A stretch of DNA of 64,000 nt from Polaromonas sp. (GCF_029945685.1 NZ_JAQSDA010000007.1:124001-188000); one strand, 5' to 3'; positions 32,030 through 42,134 are shown, counted from the stretch's first letter. Notes: a model not told the origin generated them from the sequence alone. Numbers and translations are program-made.

Positions 32030-33133
32030 TCAGGCCAGCGCGGGGTAGTCGGTGTAGCCCTTGGCGCCGCCGCCGTAGAAGGTGGTTTTGTCGGGGGTGT
32101 TGAGCGGCGCGCCTTCGCGCAGGCGGCGCACCAGGTCGGGGTTGGCGATGTAGGGCCTGCCGAAGGCGACCAGGTCGTCACCGTCCTGCACCGCCTGCCC
32201 GGCCAAGGCCAGGTCGTAGCCGTTGTTGACCATCCACGCGCCCTTGCCGCCCGCTGTGCGGTAGGCCGCCTTGAGTGCGGCGTAGTCAAACGGGCGCTCG
32301 GGCAGGTCGCGCGGGCCGCCGGTCGCGCCTTCGATGATGTGGATGTAGGCCAGGTTCAGCGTGGCCAGTTGCCTGACCACGTACTCGAACAATGGCTGCG
32401 GGTCGGCGTCGAACGCGTCGTTGGCCGGGGTCACCGGCGACAGGCGAATGCCGGTGCGGCCGCCCCCGATGGCGCCGGTGATGGCGCGGGTGACCTCCAG
32501 CAACAGGCGGGCGCGGTTTTCGATGCTGCCGCCGTAGTCGTCGGTGCGCTGGTTGGAGCCGCTCTTGAGGAACTGGTCCAGCAGGTAGCCGTTGGCGCCG
32601 TGGATCTCCACGCCGTCGAAGCCGGCGGTTTCGACCGCGTTGCGCGCCGCTGCCTGGTAGGTGTGCACGATGCCGGGCAACTCGCCGGCGTCCAGGGCGC
32701 GCGGCTCGGAGGTTTCGACAAAGGTCGGCGTGCCGTCCTTGATGAGCACGGTTTTCGTCTTGGCCGTGATGGCCGAGGGCGCCACCGGCTTGCCGCCGTG
32801 AGGTTGCAGGTCGGTGTGCGAGACGCGGCCCACATGCCAGAGCTGGACCACGATCTTGCCGCCGGCCTGGTGCACGGCGGCGGTGACCTTTTTCCAGCCG
32901 TCGAGTTGCTCGGTGCCGTACAGGCCCGGAACGTCCGAGTAACCCTGGCCCTCGTGGCTGATGGCGGTGGCTTCGGTGACCAGCAGGCCGGCGCTGGCGC
33001 GCTGGGTGTAGTACTCGGCCATCAGGGGGGTGGGAATGGCGTCGGGCGCGCGGTTGCGCGTGAGTGGCGCCATGACGATGCGGTTGGCCAGGTGCAGGTC
33101 ACCGGCTTGGTTGGGGTCGAAGAGGGTTGGCAT
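32030..33133 (-). CDS. nemA: Alkene reductase, old yellow enzyme family
   Basis: 367 residues of the FMN-dependent OYE fold: FDPNQAGDLHLANRIVMAPLTRNRA, VVQLWHVGRVSH, GFDGVEIHGANGYLLDQFL, and SGSNQRTDDYGGS. These enzymes reduce activated C=C bonds and nitro compounds with NAD(P)H; NemA members act on N-ethylmaleimide and nitrate esters. ATG 33133 gives MPTLFDP; the upstream frame enters the repeat-rich region. No neighbour suggests a natural substrate. Confidence 0.9.
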   Translation of the reverse strand: MPTLFDPNQAGDLHLANRIVMAPLTRNRAPDAIPTPLMAEYYTQRASAGLLVTEATAISHEGQGYSDVPGLYGTEQLDGWKKVTAAVHQAGGKIVVQLWHVGRVSHTDLQPHGGKPVAPSAITAKTKTVLIKDGTPTFVETSEPRALDAGELPGIVHTYQAAARNAVETAGFDGVEIHGANGYLLDQFLKSGSNQRTDDYGGSIENRARLLLEVTRAITGAIGGGRTGIRLSPVTPANDAFDADPQPLFEYVVRQLATLNLAYIHIIEGATGGPRDLPERPFDYAALKAAYRTAGGKGAWMVNNGYDLALAGQAVQDGDDLVAFGRPYIANPDLVRRLREGAPLNTPDKTTFYGGGAKGYTDYPALA

Positions 33134-33299
33134 GGGTTTTATTTGTTTTGGGTGGTTGGGAAAACTGCAGTGTGGACTCGGTTCGATTGGCTTGTGCAAC
33201 ACGGGTTGCTGGATTCGTGATATTTGCAGATGGGGTTGTTTTGCAAAATCCCCGAAAAATCTTTGCATACCGTTGCGGCTGCGGTGTTCGTTGAGCTTG

Positions 33300-33740
33300 T
33301 TGGCCGGGGGTTGCCCGGCGGCAACTCACTTTTCTTTGTCTCGCCAAAGAAAAGTAAGCAAAAGAAAGGCGACCCGATGGTCTGGGTCCCCTGCGCTGCG
33401 CTACGGGGCAACCTGCGGTGCTCGCCGAAAACGGGGTCGAGCTCGAACTCGCCTTCGGCTCAGACAATCGCTCGCCCTGATCCGTTTTCGGCTGCGCTCC
33501 TCGGCCCAGCCCGACGGGTGGTGGGAAAAGACAAAAAACCAATACGGGGAGACGTGCGCGCGCGCAGCGCGTCATGTCGGTCGTAAGCGGCGGTCATGTT
33601 TGCACGCGAGTGCAGCACACGCGGCCAAATGAAGTCCCCCTCCATCGCCCAGCGGGGCGAGGGAGGGGTTAGGGGTGGGAGTGGGGAGTTAGACCTACTG
33701 CCCAAGGCGAACCGGGATCGCAGCGTGACGCTCGATCCCC
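33300..33740 (+). repeat. Family C long repeat (about 420 bp), first copy
   Basis: It begins with a perfect 11-base hairpin (ACTTTTCTTTG / CAAAGAAAAGT around 33328-33355), then GAAAGGCGACCCGATGGTCT, a GGGGTCGAGCTCGAACTCGC stretch, CTCCTCGGCCCAGCCCGACG, and ends in CATCGCCCAGCGGGGCGAGG. The second copy at 44610-45030 is in the opposite orientation. The whole gap 33134-33753 contains no gene I can support. Confidence 0.75.
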
Positions 33741-33753
33741 GGATCAAGTCCGT

Positions 33754-34362
33754 TTACTTCAGCAAACCTTCATGCCGCATAGCCGCCTGCACCGCAGGCC
33801 GAGCCGCCATGCGCTCGCGAAAAGCCGCGATGTTGGCAAAGCCGGTGATGTCCACGCCGACACGTGGTGCCCAGTTGGTCACGGTGAACAGGTAGGGGTC
33901 GGCCACGCTGAAGGTGTCGCCCATCAGGTACTGCTTGCCCTTGAGCTGGCCGTCCACCCAGGTCAGGCGCGACATCAGCCGGTCAATCACCTGGGGTTTG
34001 TAGTCGGCCGGTGTGGCCGGGTTGAACAGCGGGCTGAAACCCTTGTGCAGCTCGGTACTGATGAAATTGAGCCAGGACTGCAGCTGGGCGCGCGCCACCG
34101 TGCCGTTGGCCGGCGCCAGGTTTTTGGCCGGCACCTGGTCGGCGATGTACTGCACGATGGCCGGGCCTTCGGCCAGGCGTGTGCCGTCGTCGAGTTCGAG
34201 CAGGGGCACATAACCGAGCGGGTTGATGGTGTAGTAGTCGGTGCCGTCTTCAAGCTGATGGGTCTTGGTGGGCGCCAGCACATGGTCGAAGCTCAGGCCG
34301 GATTCGTGCAGCACGATGTGGGGTGCCAGCGAACAGGCGCCGGGGGAGTAATAGAGTTTCAT
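33754..34362 (-). CDS. gstA: Glutathione S-transferase, beta class
   Basis: 202 residues starting [18 protein letters not shown], the beta-class signature with Cys10, followed by [11 protein letters not shown] (cis-Pro and glutathione contacts), [11 protein letters not shown] and the helical domain with [11 protein letters not shown]. It conjugates glutathione to electrophiles in the cytosol. ATG 34362 is the conserved start. It is monocistronic, between the family C repeat and a divergent DUF1328 gene. Confidence 0.93.
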   Translation of the reverse strand: MKLYYSPGACSLAPHIVLHESGLSFDHVLAPTKTHQLEDGTDYYTINPLGYVPLLELDDGTRLAEGPAIVQYIADQVPAKNLAPANGTVARAQLQSWLNFISTELHKGFSPLFNPATPADYKPQVIDRLMSRLTWVDGQLKGKQYLMGDTFSVADPYLFTVTNWAPRVGVDITGFANIAAFRERMAARPAVQAAMRHEGLLK

Positions 34363-34514
34363 GGGTTTCCTTCGGGGGTGGGGGAGGGGCGCAGCGAGCG
34401 CAGACAGGGGCTCACCGGAGGCTTCCATGCTAGCCGGTGCCGGGTTTTCGTGCAGGGACTCGCCGCGATGGGTTCGTGGCAGGCGTTTTCACAGACAGCG
34501 CGGTTGCCGGATTG

Positions 34515-34567
34515 AACCCGGCGGCCCTTTTGCGGCTTGCGCCGGCAGCTATGAAAACAGGAGTGCG
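34515..34567 (+). repeat. Family A intergenic repeat
   Basis: Shortened forward copy (GGCGGCCCTTTTGCGGCTTG ... GGCAGCTATGAAAACAGGAG) in the 343-base gap between gstA and the DUF1328 gene; the rest of that gap shows no gene, only a GTCCTAC heptamer at 34583-34589. Confidence 0.6.
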
Positions 34568-34705
34568 CGGGCTGTCCGGTTTGTCCTACACCGGCGTGCG
34601 CCGGCTGCTGATTCGGCGCGCGCGGCCCGGCTCCTACCATTTCCACTACGGCTGCGACGCACGGGCACTTGCCGGGCGCCTTGTCAGCCTTCCTGGAGAG
34701 ACACC

Positions 34706-34891
34706 ATGTTGAAATTCGCCATCGTTTTTGCCCTTATTTCGCTGATTGCCGGTGCGCTGGGCTTTGGCGGCATCGCGGCCGGTTCGGCCGGCATTGCAAA
34801 AATCCTGTTCGGCCTGTTCCTGATCCTGGCTGTGGTGTTCATCGTGCTGGCGGCGCTTGGCGTGGGCGCGGCCAGGAAGGCGCTCAAGTAA
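34706..34891 (+). CDS. DUF1328 (UPF0391) small membrane protein
   Basis: 61 residues with two transmembrane helices: [21 protein letters not shown] and [20 protein letters not shown], matching the YtjA/UPF0391 family. These small inner-membrane proteins are widespread in Proteobacteria and often stress-induced; the role is unknown. The ATG follows GGAGAG by seven bases. Confidence 0.88.
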   Translation: MLKFAIVFALISLIAGALGFGGIAAGSAGIAKILFGLFLILAVVFIVLAALGVGAARKALK

Positions 34892-35240
<349 letters not shown>

Positions 35241-35260
<20 letters not shown>

Positions 35261-36083
35261 CTGCCTGCTGGATTACGACGTTGCCAGTCCCTCCCATTTC
35301 TGCTTCAGCATCGAGGCGGCTTTTCACGACGCGCACCGCGTGGTGGAGGAGCGGCTGACCGTGACGCCCAGCGTCAAGGTGCGCCATTTCTGTGACGAGC
35401 GCAGCGGCAACCGTTTTTTCCGGCTGGACGCCTCGCGCGGCCAGCTGTCGGTGAACTACCACGCACAGGTGGAGCTGCACCATGCGCCGGTGCCCCTGCA
35501 TCTGGAAGAGGCGGCGGTGACGGCGGTTCCCGACGACGTGCTGCGTTACCTGATGCCCAGCCGCTACTGCGAGTCCGACATCATGAGCCGCGCGGCGCAG
35601 CAGCTGTTTGGCCACCTCTCCCCGGGCCTGTCGCGGGTGCGGGCGATTGAAAGCTGGATCCACGATTCCATTCACTACCTGCCGGGCTTCAGCACGTCCA
35701 CCACCACGGCGCAGGAAGTGTTTGTGCAGCGCGCTGGCGTCTGCCGCGACTTTGCGCACCTGGGCATCACCCTGTGCCGGGCGCTGAACATTCCGGCGCG
35801 GCTGGTGGTTGGTTATGTCTATTTTGACGAGCCACCGCAGGACTTCCACGCGGTCTTCGAGGCCTGGCTCGATGGCCGCTGGGTGCTGTTCGATGCAACC
35901 CGCATGGCGCCGAACGATCGCCTGGTGCGCGTCGGCACCGGGCGCGATGCCAAGGACGTGGCCTTTGCCACGATTTTTGGCAATGTGCAGATGCTGCGCA
36001 AGGAGCTGGTGGTGGACCAGGGTGACAGGCCTGCGGACCCGGCGGGCGACGCCTTGCCGTCGGCCTTGTCCATGGCCGCCTGA
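35241..36083 (+). CDS. Transglutaminase-like cysteine protease-fold protein
   Basis: 280 residues. The N-terminal domain is of the type that precedes bacterial transglutaminase-like domains (LLDYDVASPSHFCF); the catalytic triad is visible in RAGVCRDFAHL (Cys), QDFHAVFEAWL (His) and VLFDATRM (Asp). Members act as proteases or amidases on unknown substrates, and sometimes sit with alpha-E and circularly permuted ATP-grasp proteins, absent here. ATG 35241 has AAGGA five bases upstream; the frame extends into the CAA repeat as poly-Thr, which I exclude. Confidence 0.85.
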
Positions 36084-36103
36084 ACGGCGGACCGTTCAGT
36101 ACT

Positions 36104-36874
36104 TCAGGACTTGTAACTCTCATCGATCCGGTCGAGCTTGCGGATCAATGAAGGCCAGGCAAAGGCGCCACCCAGGCCGCCGGTCTGCACCCGCATGGCT
36201 TCAGCCACGCCCTTGACGATCAGGGGATTGACCTCTATCAGCTCGCCCCCGGCCTGGGCGTCGAGCTGGATGCGGCAGGTGTTTTCAAACGTGTACATGC
36301 TGAGGAAGGCGTCGGCAATCGTCTTGCCGACCACCAGCAGGCCGTGGTTGCGCAGCATGAGGAAGTTGGCCGTGCCCAGGTCGGCCTGCAGGCGCGGCTT
36401 TTCGTCGTCACGAAAGGCGACGCCCTCATACGCATGGTAGGCCAGCGAACCCAGCACAAAGGTCGACTGCTGGCTGATCGGCAACACACCGCATTTCTGC
36501 GCGCTGACGGCCACGCCGGCGCGGGTATGGGTGTGCAGCACGCAGCCGGCGTCCGCCCGGGCTTCATGCACCGCGCTGTGGATCACGAAGCCGGCCGGGT
36601 TCACCGGGAAGGCGGAGTCGATGACCTTGTTGCACTGCTCGTCGACCTTGACCAGGCTGGACGCGGTGATCTCGTCGAACACCAGGCCGTAGGGGTTGAT
36701 CAGGAAATGGTGCGCGCCGGCGCCGCTGACCGATTCGGGCAGCTTGGCGCTGATGTGCGTGAAGACCAGGTCGCTCCAGCCGTACAGCGCCACCAGCCGG
36801 TAACAGGCCGCCAGGTCGCAACGCAATTGCCATTCTTCGGCGCTGACAACTTCCTTGAGGGAGGGAATATGCAT
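36104..36874 (-). CDS. Class II aldolase/adducin family protein
   Basis: 256 residues with the zinc-binding fold of fuculose-phosphate aldolase relatives: YGWSDLVFTHISAKLP, HSAVHEARADAGCVLHTHTRAG (two zinc His), NHGLLVVGKTIADAF (third His) and QSTFVLGSLAYHAYEG. Reactions in this family include aldol cleavage, epimerisation and decarboxylation, so none is assigned. It lies next to an AraC regulator and opposite a branched-chain-type transporter operon, suggesting one catabolic unit. Confidence 0.85.
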   Translation of the reverse strand: MHIPSLKEVVSAEEWQLRCDLAACYRLVALYGWSDLVFTHISAKLPESVSGAGAHHFLINPYGLVFDEITASSLVKVDEQCNKVIDSAFPVNPAGFVIHSAVHEARADAGCVLHTHTRAGVAVSAQKCGVLPISQQSTFVLGSLAYHAYEGVAFRDDEKPRLQADLGTANFLMLRNHGLLVVGKTIADAFLSMYTFENTCRIQLDAQAGGELIEVNPLIVKGVAEAMRVQTGGLGGAFAWPSLIRKLDRIDESYKS

Positions 36875-36976
36875 GAGGGGTCTCCTGAATGGGTGGGATG
36901 TTGCACGATACGCCAGTGCGGGGGCGGTGACGGTCACCCGTTTGACAAGCGCCGGGCTGGCGGTGGCCGGTCCCGG

Positions 36977-37040
36977 GGTGCTATAAAAAGAAGAGCTGTC
37001 GGCGCCCGTTCCATGGGGGCTGAGGGCAGATTTGACTCCG
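36977..37040 (-). repeat. Family A intergenic repeat
   Basis: Reverse copy with GCTATAAAAAGAAGAGCTGT and GGGCAGATTTGACTC, between the aldolase and AraC genes. Confidence 0.6.
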
Positions 37041-37053
37041 AATCGGGGCCGGC

Positions 37054-38034
37054 TCAGTGCCTCAGCAGCCCGGCGGCCGCACTGAGCAGCCAGGCCTGCC
37101 GGAACTCGCTGGGGCTCAGGCCGGTGTGCCCGCGGAACACGCGGCTGAAATGCGAGAGGTTGCTGAAACCCCAGGACAGCGCGATGTCGGTGATGGGGCG
37201 CGCCTGCGGCCCGCTCTGCTGCAGCTCGCGGATGCAGGCCTCCAGACGCAGGTGCAGGATGTAGCTGGCCAGGGTGTCGGTTTCGCCGGCGAAGGCGTTG
37301 TGCAGGTGGCGCTTGCTGCAGTTGAGGGCGTGGGCGATCTGCTCGATGGACAGGGCCGGGTCGCGCAGCCGGGTGCTCACGTAGGCGCGGATGCGGTCCT
37401 TCAGGGCTTCGCGCTGCGTCACGGCCGTGGCCTGCCCGGCCAGTTCGATCAGCGACAGGCGCACCAGCTGGGCGATCAGTTCGCCGGCGCCGCGGGCGGC
37501 GGCCGCGCTCATGTTGGGCAGTTCCTGGTAGGTGCTGCGCATGGTGGTGAGCGCCACCCGTGCGATGCCGCTGGCGCCGCCCACGTGGCGTGCCATCAGG
37601 TTTTCCATCGGCAGGCCGCGTTCCATGATCTGCGCCTTGGGCAGCATCACGATCAAGTGTTCCACGCGTTCGGGGTTGTCCACCGCGTAGGAGCCGGTGG
37701 TGTCGTAAATGGTCCAGGCACCGGGGCTGACCCAGGCGCGCCGGCCCATCTGCTGGACACCGGCGCGGCCCTGCAGCGGCGCGACGATCTTGAGGTAACC
37801 CCCATCGCTGGCACGCACCATGTCCGGGGTGCGCACGACGCGGTGACGGTTGGCTTCGAGCCGCGTCAGCACCACGTCGCCTGCCTGGGCCGACACCATT
37901 TCACCGTCGAAGTCGGTGTCGCCGTAAAGGTCGGACTCCAGGCCGCCGAAGTGTTTCCAGACCCACTCGCGCCACACCGGCGCTCTGTCACGCGGTGCGA
38001 AATTGTCGGTGGATACCAGGGTGGCCGCAGTCAT
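37054..38034 (-). CDS. AraC-family transcriptional regulator
   Basis: 326 residues. The N-terminal half resembles the AraC-binding-like domain of FeaR/NahR-type sensors (SPGAWTIYDTTGSYAV, HLIVMLPKAQIMERGLP); the C-terminal half has two helix-turn-helix motifs (LSIEQIAHALNCSKRHLHNAF; PITDIALSWGFSNLSHFSRVFRG). It is divergent from the ABC transporter/aldehyde dehydrogenase operon, with a 200-base shared promoter region, and probably activates it in response to the transported compound. Confidence 0.87.
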   Translation of the reverse strand: MTAATLVSTDNFAPRDRAPVWREWVWKHFGGLESDLYGDTDFDGEMVSAQAGDVVLTRLEANRHRVVRTPDMVRASDGGYLKIVAPLQGRAGVQQMGRRAWVSPGAWTIYDTTGSYAVDNPERVEHLIVMLPKAQIMERGLPMENLMARHVGGASGIARVALTTMRSTYQELPNMSAAAARGAGELIAQLVRLSLIELAGQATAVTQREALKDRIRAYVSTRLRDPALSIEQIAHALNCSKRHLHNAFAGETDTLASYILHLRLEACIRELQQSGPQARPITDIALSWGFSNLSHFSRVFRGHTGLSPSEFRQAWLLSAAAGLLRH

Positions 38035-38241
38035 GCTTGTCTCCGGTTGGGGCGGTGGGCCCATGACAAAGATTATGGGTGTTGTGTCTTGTCCTGTTGT
38101 GGTTTCGGGTCGAGGGTTAACCCGGATCGCCGTGCGCTGGCCGACAACTGCTTTGTGCGCGCTCAGCAAAGCGGGGCAAGCCGGCCCTGCCTACCATCGG
38201 CTCTCCACTGCCCGTCGGGCGCCCACAACGAGGAGACATCC

Positions 38242-39441
38242 ATGGTCCAGCCATCCAGACGCACATTGATCCAGGGCGCCGCCGCCGCCGTCGGCGCAGC
38301 CGCCTTTGCCCCGCAACTGTTTGCCCAGGCGGGCCCGGTGCGCATCGGTTACGCCATCGCCCGCACCGGCCCGTGGACCGGCGGCGCGCAGGTCAGCCAG
38401 GAGCCCAATTACCTGCTGTGGGCCGAGCAGCAGAACGCGGCCGGCGGCCTCGACGTCAAGGGCACCAAACGCCCGATCGAGCTGATCAGCTCGGACGACC
38501 GCAGCGACATCGAGACCTGCGTGCGCTCGTATGAAAAACTGATGGGCAGCGACAAGGTCGACCTGATTCTGCCGCCCTGGGGCAGCAATGCCAACTTCGC
38601 GATCGCGCCGCTGGCCAACCGCATGGGTTACCCGGTGCTGGCGCCGACCGCGCTGTCGCGCAAGCTGGTCGAGCTCAAGCTGCCGAACTTCTTCCTGCTG
38701 CTGCAGCAGCCCGACCGCATGGTCGGCGCGCTGGTGGACATGCTGGTGGCCAATGGCGTGAAGACAGTGGCCGTGATCTATGTGGACGACCTGTTCGGCC
38801 TGGAGAATTTCTCGGCGCTCAAGGTCGCGCTGCGCAGCACCGGCATCCAGGTGGTGGAAGAAAAAAGCTACCCCGGCGACATCAAGGACCTGTCGCCGGT
38901 GCTGCGCTCCATCAAGGACAAGAACCCGGAGGCCTTCATCGGCCTGAGCTACCCGCCCGACACCATCCTGGCCAGCAAGCAGTCCAAGGAGATCGGATTC
39001 AACCCGCGCTTTTACTATGCCTCGGTCGGCACCGCCTTCCAGCTTTACCGCAACGTGATGACACCGGCCGGTGCCGAAGGCGTGCTCGGCATGGGTTCGT
39101 GGAACAGCAAGACCAGCCCGGGCGCCAAGGCCTACTTCGATGCACACACCAAGAAGTTCGGCGGCAAGGAGCCGGACCGCTGGGCCAGCGGCGCCTGCTG
39201 GGCCGGTCTGGAGATCCTCACGGCGGCCGTCAAGCAGGCCGGCCTGGACCGCAAGGCCATCCGCGACTATGTGGCGGGCGGCACGCACAAGACCATCATC
39301 GGCGATATCAAGTTCACCGGCAGCGAAAACACCGCCACGCCGGGGACCGTGGGCCAGTGGCAGAACGGCGAGTTCGAGGTGGTGTGGCCTGCCAAGGTCG
39401 CGACGGCCAAGCTCAGCCTCGTCAAGCCCGCCTGGAAATAA
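38242..39441 (+). CDS. ABC transporter substrate-binding protein, branched-chain amino acid type
   Basis: 399 residues with a twin-arginine-type signal (SRRTLIQGAAAAVGAAAFA), then a Leu/Ile/Val-binding-type fold: VRIGYAIARTGPWTGGAQ, IELISSDDRSDIETCVRSYEKL. In Burkholderiales many such systems carry aromatic acids or other small carboxylates rather than amino acids. The neighbouring aldehyde dehydrogenase and class II aldolase support a catabolic substrate. AGGAG lies nine bases before the ATG. Confidence 0.87.
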   Translation: MVQPSRRTLIQGAAAAVGAAAFAPQLFAQAGPVRIGYAIARTGPWTGGAQVSQEPNYLLWAEQQNAAGGLDVKGTKRPIELISSDDRSDIETCVRSYEKLMGSDKVDLILPPWGSNANFAIAPLANRMGYPVLAPTALSRKLVELKLPNFFLLLQQPDRMVGALVDMLVANGVKTVAVIYVDDLFGLENFSALKVALRSTGIQVVEEKSYPGDIKDLSPVLRSIKDKNPEAFIGLSYPPDTILASKQSKEIGFNPRFYYASVGTAFQLYRNVMTPAGAEGVLGMGSWNSKTSPGAKAYFDAHTKKFGGKEPDRWASGACWAGLEILTAAVKQAGLDRKAIRDYVAGGTHKTIIGDIKFTGSENTATPGTVGQWQNGEFEVVWPAKVATAKLSLVKPAWK

Positions 39442-39530
39442 ATAGACTCCCCCCGAAGCGCCTTCGGCGCCTCCCCCTCAAGGGGGCGACACCTGCGGCC
39501 CGGCAAAGCCGGTTCCGCGGTGTCCCTGAA
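39442..39530 (-). repeat. Family D intergenic repeat
   Basis: CCCCCGAAGCGCCTTCGGCG, CCCCTCAAGGGGGCGAC and CCCGGCAAAGCCGGTTCCGC follow in order between the binding-protein gene and livH. The last segment is the complement of the one at 25477-25566. The internal palindromes may dampen read-through to the permease genes. Confidence 0.65.
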
Positions 39531-39540
39531 ATAGAGATCC

Positions 39541-40416
39541 ATGTCACTTTTTTCCTGGCTTGAACTGATTGCCTCCGGGCTGATCACCGGCGGCATCTAC
39601 GCGCTGGTGGCGCTCGGGCTGAACCTGCAGTACGGGCTGATGCGCATCCTGAACATCGCGCACGGCGAGTTCCTGATGCTGGGCGCCTACCTGACCTGGA
39701 TGGCGCACACCACGCTGGGCATTTCGCCGTTGCTGATGGTGCCGGTGTCCTTTCTGGCGCTGATGGGACTGGGGCTGGTGATCCACAAGCTGTGTTTCCG
39801 GCGGCTCACGGTGACGTCGCCGAATCTCGATATCTTCGAGGCGCGCGGCCTGATGGTGGCTTTTGGCCTGATGTTCCTGGTGCAGAACTTCGCCTCCTTC
39901 ATGTGGGGCGGCGACCTGCGCGGCTACGACTACCTGGCCGAGCCGGTGAAGTTCGGCGAGGCGCAGTTCGCCGGCAACAAGCTGCTGGTGTTCGGCCTGG
40001 CGCTGCTGTTCAGTGGCGCGTTGATTGCGCTGCTGCGCTTCACCTTGCTGGGCAAGGGCGTGCGTGCGCTGATGCAGTCGCCCACCGGCGCGCAACTCGT
40101 CGGCATCGACACGCAGCGCCTGCACCCGCTGATGTTCGGCATCGGCCTGGGCCTGTCGGGCGTGGCTGGCTGCCTGCTGTCCATGGCCTACACCATCACG
40201 CCGTCCATGGGTGAGCCCTACACCGTGACCGCGCTGATTGTCATCACCCTGGGCGGTTTCGGCAGCATGAGCGGCGCGCTGGCCGGCGGGCTGCTGCTGG
40301 GCGTGGTGGAAGCGCTGGGCATGCATTTCACCAATCCTTCCCTGAAGGCGCTGCTCTCGTACAGCGTGTTCATCGCGGTGTTGTTGTTGCGGCCACGCGG
40401 CCTGTTTGCGAAGTAG
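39541..40416 (+). CDS. livH: Branched-chain-type ABC transporter permease (LivH)
   Basis: 291 residues with about eight transmembrane helices and LivH signatures: ASGLITGGIYALVALGLNLQYGLMRILNIAHGEFLMLGAY at the N-terminus and ALIVITLGGFGSMSGALAGGLLLG near the end. Together with LivM it forms the inner-membrane channel. It is the second gene of the operon, seven bases before livM. Confidence 0.92.
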   Translation: MSLFSWLELIASGLITGGIYALVALGLNLQYGLMRILNIAHGEFLMLGAYLTWMAHTTLGISPLLMVPVSFLALMGLGLVIHKLCFRRLTVTSPNLDIFEARGLMVAFGLMFLVQNFASFMWGGDLRGYDYLAEPVKFGEAQFAGNKLLVFGLALLFSGALIALLRFTLLGKGVRALMQSPTGAQLVGIDTQRLHPLMFGIGLGLSGVAGCLLSMAYTITPSMGEPYTVTALIVITLGGFGSMSGALAGGLLLGVVEALGMHFTNPSLKALLSYSVFIAVLLLRPRGLFAK

Positions 40417-40423
40417 AAGAAGA

Positions 40424-41401
40424 ATGAAAGACAAACAGATTCTCGTGCGCGACCTGCTGCTGCTGCTGGCCTTTGCCGGCTGGGCGCTGGCGCTGCCGCA
40501 TTACGGCAGCGAGTTTGTCGTCTCGATGGCGCTGACCTGCCTGATGTATGTGGCGCTGTCTTCGAGCTGGGGCCTGTTCTGCGGCAGCACGCGTTACCTG
40601 TCGCTGGCAACCTCGGCCTTCTTCGGCATAGGCGCCTACACCAGCGCGATTGCGCTGGAAAAAATGGCCTGGCTCGAGTCGATTGCGCTGGGCGCCGGCA
40701 TTGCGACGGTGGTGGCCGTGGTCATGGGTGCGGCGGTGCTGCATTTGCGCGGCACCTACTTTGCCGTGCTGACCTTCGGCATGACCGAGCTGATCCGCCA
40801 TGCGGTGACTTACTTTGAAAAGAAGGTCACCGGCACGGTGGGCCGGGTGCTGACCGTGGTGCCCGACCGCGACACGATTTACCTGACGGTGCTGGCACTG
40901 GCCGTATTGGCGGTGCTGGTGTCCATCATCGTGCGGCGCAGCCGCTTTGGCCTGGCGCTGATGGGCATAGGCGCGGACGAGCAGCGTGCTCAGACCCTGG
41001 GCGTGAACACGCGGCTGATCAAGGTGGCCGGCTTTGCGATGACGGCCGCGTTTGCCGGCGCCGTGGGCGCAGCCATGGCGGTGCGCTGGACCTATATCGA
41101 CCCGCACACGGTGTTCAATCCCTTCATCGGTTTCCAGACCGTGCTGATTGCACTGATCGGCGGCGCGGTCACCTTGTGGGGCCCGTTGATCGCCGCGATT
41201 GTGTTCAGCGTGCTGGCCGAGACCCTGCGCCTGCAGGCGCCGCAGGTCTACATGATGTCGCTGGGGCTGCTGCTGATTTTGAGCGTGCTGTATCTGCCGG
41301 GCGGCCTGGCTTCCCTGCGCGGGAACACCTTCAGCGGCTGGTGGCGGGACAGCCGCGGCTGGCTGCGGGGCTTGAGCAAGAAGGAGCGCAACCGTGGCTG
41401 A
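40424..41401 (+). CDS. livM: Branched-chain-type ABC transporter permease (LivM)
   Basis: 325 residues, polytopic, with the LivM-type stretch SLATSAFFGIGAYTSAIAL, GADEQRAQTLGVNTRLIKVAGFAMTAAFAGAVGA and LIALIGGAVTLWGPLIAA. ATG 40424 is taken because the upstream codons overlap the end of livH. It overlaps livG by eight bases. Confidence 0.92.
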   Translation: MKDKQILVRDLLLLLAFAGWALALPHYGSEFVVSMALTCLMYVALSSSWGLFCGSTRYLSLATSAFFGIGAYTSAIALEKMAWLESIALGAGIATVVAVVMGAAVLHLRGTYFAVLTFGMTELIRHAVTYFEKKVTGTVGRVLTVVPDRDTIYLTVLALAVLAVLVSIIVRRSRFGLALMGIGADEQRAQTLGVNTRLIKVAGFAMTAAFAGAVGAAMAVRWTYIDPHTVFNPFIGFQTVLIALIGGAVTLWGPLIAAIVFSVLAETLRLQAPQVYMMSLGLLLILSVLYLPGGLASLRGNTFSGWWRDSRGWLRGLSKKERNRG

Positions 41402-42134
41402 GCTGTTGCTGCAGGCGCGTGACATCACGGTGCGTTTTGGCGGACTGACGGCGGTGGATGCCGTCAGCGCTGACTTTCATGCCGGTGAGCTGGTCGGCAT
41501 CATCGGCCCCAACGGTGCCGGCAAGACCACTTTTTTCAATGCGATTTCGGGCGTGATTGCACCCACCTCCGGGCAGTTGCTGGCCGATGGCCGCAACCTC
41601 AGCGGGAAAGGCCCGCACCGTTATGCGGCCGCCGGCATTGCGCGCACCTTCCAGACGCCGCGCGTGTTTCCCGACATGCCGGTGATTGACAACATCGGTT
41701 TCGGGCTGAAGTTTGCCGGGCGAACGCGCAAGGGCTCCTGGCACCTGCGCGACGAAACCAGCATTCTTGAACTGATCGGCCTGCACGCCCAGGCGGCCTT
41801 GCCGGCGGGCGCCATCACCCCGTCGCAGCAGCGCCTGCTCGAGGTCGGCATGGCGCTGGCCACGCGGCCGCGTTTGCTGCTGCTCGACGAGGTGGCGGCC
41901 GGCCTGACCGAAGCCGAGATTGAAGCCATGGCGCAGCTGATACGCCGCATGCGTGACGAGCTGGACTTGACGGTGGTGTGGATTGAGCACGCCGTGACAA
42001 CCTTGCTACGTCACGTGGAACGCGTGATCGTGCTGCACCAGGGCCGCAAGATTGCCGACGGCACGCCGGCCGAGGTGGTGCGCAATGAAGAGGTGATCGA
42101 AGCCTATCTGGGTGATGAGATGGGGGCTGTATGA
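41394..42134 (+). CDS. livG: Branched-chain-type ABC transporter ATP-binding protein (LivG)
   Basis: 246 residues. Walker A is GPNGAGKTTFFNAI, the LivG-type GIARTFQTPRVF follows, and Walker B is LLLLDEVAAGL. The usual signature LSGGQ is replaced here by a TPSQQRL-type segment, a drift worth noting because this motif binds ATP in the dimer. It starts with GTG at 41394, inside the end of livM. Confidence 0.9.
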   Translation: MAELLLQARDITVRFGGLTAVDAVSADFHAGELVGIIGPNGAGKTTFFNAISGVIAPTSGQLLADGRNLSGKGPHRYAAAGIARTFQTPRVFPDMPVIDNIGFGLKFAGRTRKGSWHLRDETSILELIGLHAQAALPAGAITPSQQRLLEVGMALATRPRLLLLDEVAAGLTEAEIEAMAQLIRRMRDELDLTVVWIEHAVTTLLRHVERVIVLHQGRKIADGTPAEVVRNEEVIEAYLGDEMGAV

